NCBI GenBank assembly: GCA_016874875.1
Contig: VGTA01000284.1
Span: 1-5,366, forward strand
From: Deltaproteobacteria bacterium
GTDB taxonomy: Bacteria > Myxococcota_A > Bradymonadia > UBA7976 > VGTA01
Direction of reading: 5' to 3'
DNA length: 5,366 nucleotides
Shown piece by piece: positions 4,643 through 5,366 of this stretch. The translations under genes and the position numbers were made by a program. Under the pieces are notes generated by a model that ran no database searches, was not told where the DNA came from, and saw nothing but the letters and a program-made list of their open reading frames with translations. Position 1 is the stretch's first letter; every line of letters begins with the position of its first letter.

Positions 4643-5366
4643 TCAGTGCACACACGCCTGCCCGCAGGCGCGCGGCAGATTCTTCTGAAACGCCTGCCAC
4701 CCCGGCAGCCACCCCGCCCCCCCCAGCGGCGCCAGCCCCTCGGGGGCGCAGAGGTCCTCGATCACGAACGGGCGCCCCCCCCACCGCCCCGCCAGGCGCA
4801 GCGGGCGCGTGTGCGGCGCGCACCAGTTCTGGCGCATCGCCACCACCGCCGCCCGACTCCACAGCTGCCCCCGCAGCGCCGCCACCCGCCGCGGGCGCCG
4901 GGCGGCGCCGAGGGCGGCCTCGTCGATGTAGACGTAGGGGTCCCAGCCCCAGGCGGGGAACAAGAGGCTGTTGTGGCAGGCCGGGTCCACCCGCAGGTTA
5001 GAGAGCATGGCGCCGCTGTGCTGCACCTCCACCCCGAGGTAGGGGCTGAGGGCGTGCAGCCCGTAGAGGAGGCAGAGGGCGCGCCCGAGCCGCGACAAGG
5101 CGGGCGGGGCGAGCGGGGCGAGCGGGGCGAGCGGGGCGAGCGGGGCGGGCGGGGCGGCGCGGGGCGCGCGCAGGGCGGCGGCGGCGGCGCCGAGCAGCAG
5201 GGCGGCCTTGAGCGCGTGGGTGAGCGCCTGCGCGCGCGATTCCTGCAGCGCCGCCAGACTCAAGAGCAGCCCGAGGGCCACGGCGCGCCCGCCCCCCAGC
5301 CCCGCCCGCAGCGCCCTCTCCAGCGCGCCCTCCTGCGCCCCTAGCCCCTGCGCCCCTAGCCCCTGC
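4643..5366 (-). CDS. Multi-pass membrane protein, C-terminal part, unknown function (5' end outside window)
   Basis: The frame is open from the TGA at 4643 to the right edge. An in-window GTG at 5281 would give 212 residues, but the 28 codons before it also read as plausible protein, so the real start is probably beyond 5366. Counting from that GTG: hydrophobic segments at 1-12, 23-37 and about 67-80 look membrane-embedded; 41-60 is an Ala-Pro-Leu repeat; 84-212 appears soluble and contains Cys102, 154, 178, 206 and 210. The block LHALSPYLGVEVQHSGAM (75-92) plus LSNLRVD (93-99) and N104 resembles, from memory, a conserved PYLG...S.AM.SNLR...N motif that follows the last helix in a family of uncharacterised bacterial membrane proteins; I cannot name it. 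Same strand as, and 124 bp before, the helicase gene, but no functional link is evident. Confidence 0.68.
   Translation of the reverse strand, partial: QGLGAQGLGAQEGALERALRAGLGGGRAVALGLLLSLAALQESRAQALTHALKAALLLGAAAAALRAPRAAPPAPLAPLAPLAPLAPPALSRLGRALCLLYGLHALSPYLGVEVQHSGAMLSNLRVDPACHNSLLFPAWGWDPYVYIDEAALGAARRPRRVAALRGQLWSRAAVVAMRQNWCAPHTRPLRLAGRWGGRPFVIEDLCAPEGLAPLGGAGWLPGWQAFQKNLPRACGQACVH
5106..5150. repeat. 9-bp tandem repeat (GGGGCGAGC) in the membrane-protein gene
   Basis: Four perfect copies (5106-5141) and a fifth with one A-to-G change (5142-5150), fading into GGGGCGGCG. Leftward translation gives repeated Leu-Ala-Pro between two hydrophobic segments. The unit is three codons, so copy-number change keeps the frame. 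The G4 runs are separated by five bases, another possible quadruplex on the template strand. Confidence 0.9.
5333..5366. repeat. 15-bp tandem repeat at the right window edge
   Basis: CTGCGCCCCTAGCCC occurs twice (5333-5347, 5348-5362) and a third copy begins at 5363 and is cut by the window end, so the array may be longer. In the membrane-protein frame each copy encodes a five-residue Gly/Leu/Gly/Ala/Gln unit. It includes CTA leucine codons, rare in this GC-rich sequence. Confidence 0.85.

Noticed and set aside
4655..4670. Inverted repeat CGCCTG-CCCG-CAGGCG as a possible terminator of the membrane-protein gene
   Set aside because: The stem is only six pairs, lies within the last codons and is not followed by a T-run on the minus strand. 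Such stems are expected by chance at this GC content.
4265..5344. 359-residue rightward open frame containing GER repeats
   Set aside because: It spans the helicase start, the spacer and the antisense of the membrane-protein gene. The repeats are the 9-bp array read on the wrong strand.

Overview
This is a very GC-rich stretch (pyrimidine-rich coding strands, G/C-ending codons, long spurious open frames on both strands). It comes from a Gram-negative-type bacterium: there is a lipobox lipoprotein and an exported START-domain protein. The combination of extreme GC, short leucine-rich lipoprotein signals, START-domain proteins and Pro/Ala/Gly-rich linkers suggests a myxobacterium or a related deltaproteobacterial lineage. 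That placement is an inference; no rRNA or other marker gene is present.

Layout. Two genes run rightward: a small cysteine-rich lipoprotein (7-342) and a secreted START-domain (StAR-related lipid-transfer-like) protein (466-1134). A 123-bp gap lies between them, with a three-copy 10-bp repeat and the most AT-rich patch in the window. The START gene converges, with an 8-bp spacer, on a leftward group of three genes. In transcription order these are: the 3' part of a membrane protein that runs off the right edge (4643-5366); a 680-residue superfamily 1B (RecD/Dda-like) helicase with an unusual C-terminal extension (2476-4518); and a helical TPR-like protein ending in a probable OB-fold/cold-shock-like domain (1143-2483). 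Helicase and TPR/OB genes overlap by 8 bp (GTGGCTGA), so they are almost certainly co-transcribed and translationally coupled. No stretch over 300 bp lacks a gene.

How they may work together. The helicase plus TPR/OB pair is the most interesting unit: a motor ATPase and a scaffold with a possible nucleic-acid-binding tail, made from one message. I read it as a DNA/RNA-handling module, possibly in stress response, repair or conflict with foreign DNA; its actual function is unknown to me. The helicase C-terminus appears to hold two copies of one small domain. The lipoprotein and START protein act in the cell envelope and have no obvious link to the helicase module. In-frame simple repeats (6, 9 and 15 bp units) are spread through the leftward genes, and several G-runs could form G-quadruplexes.
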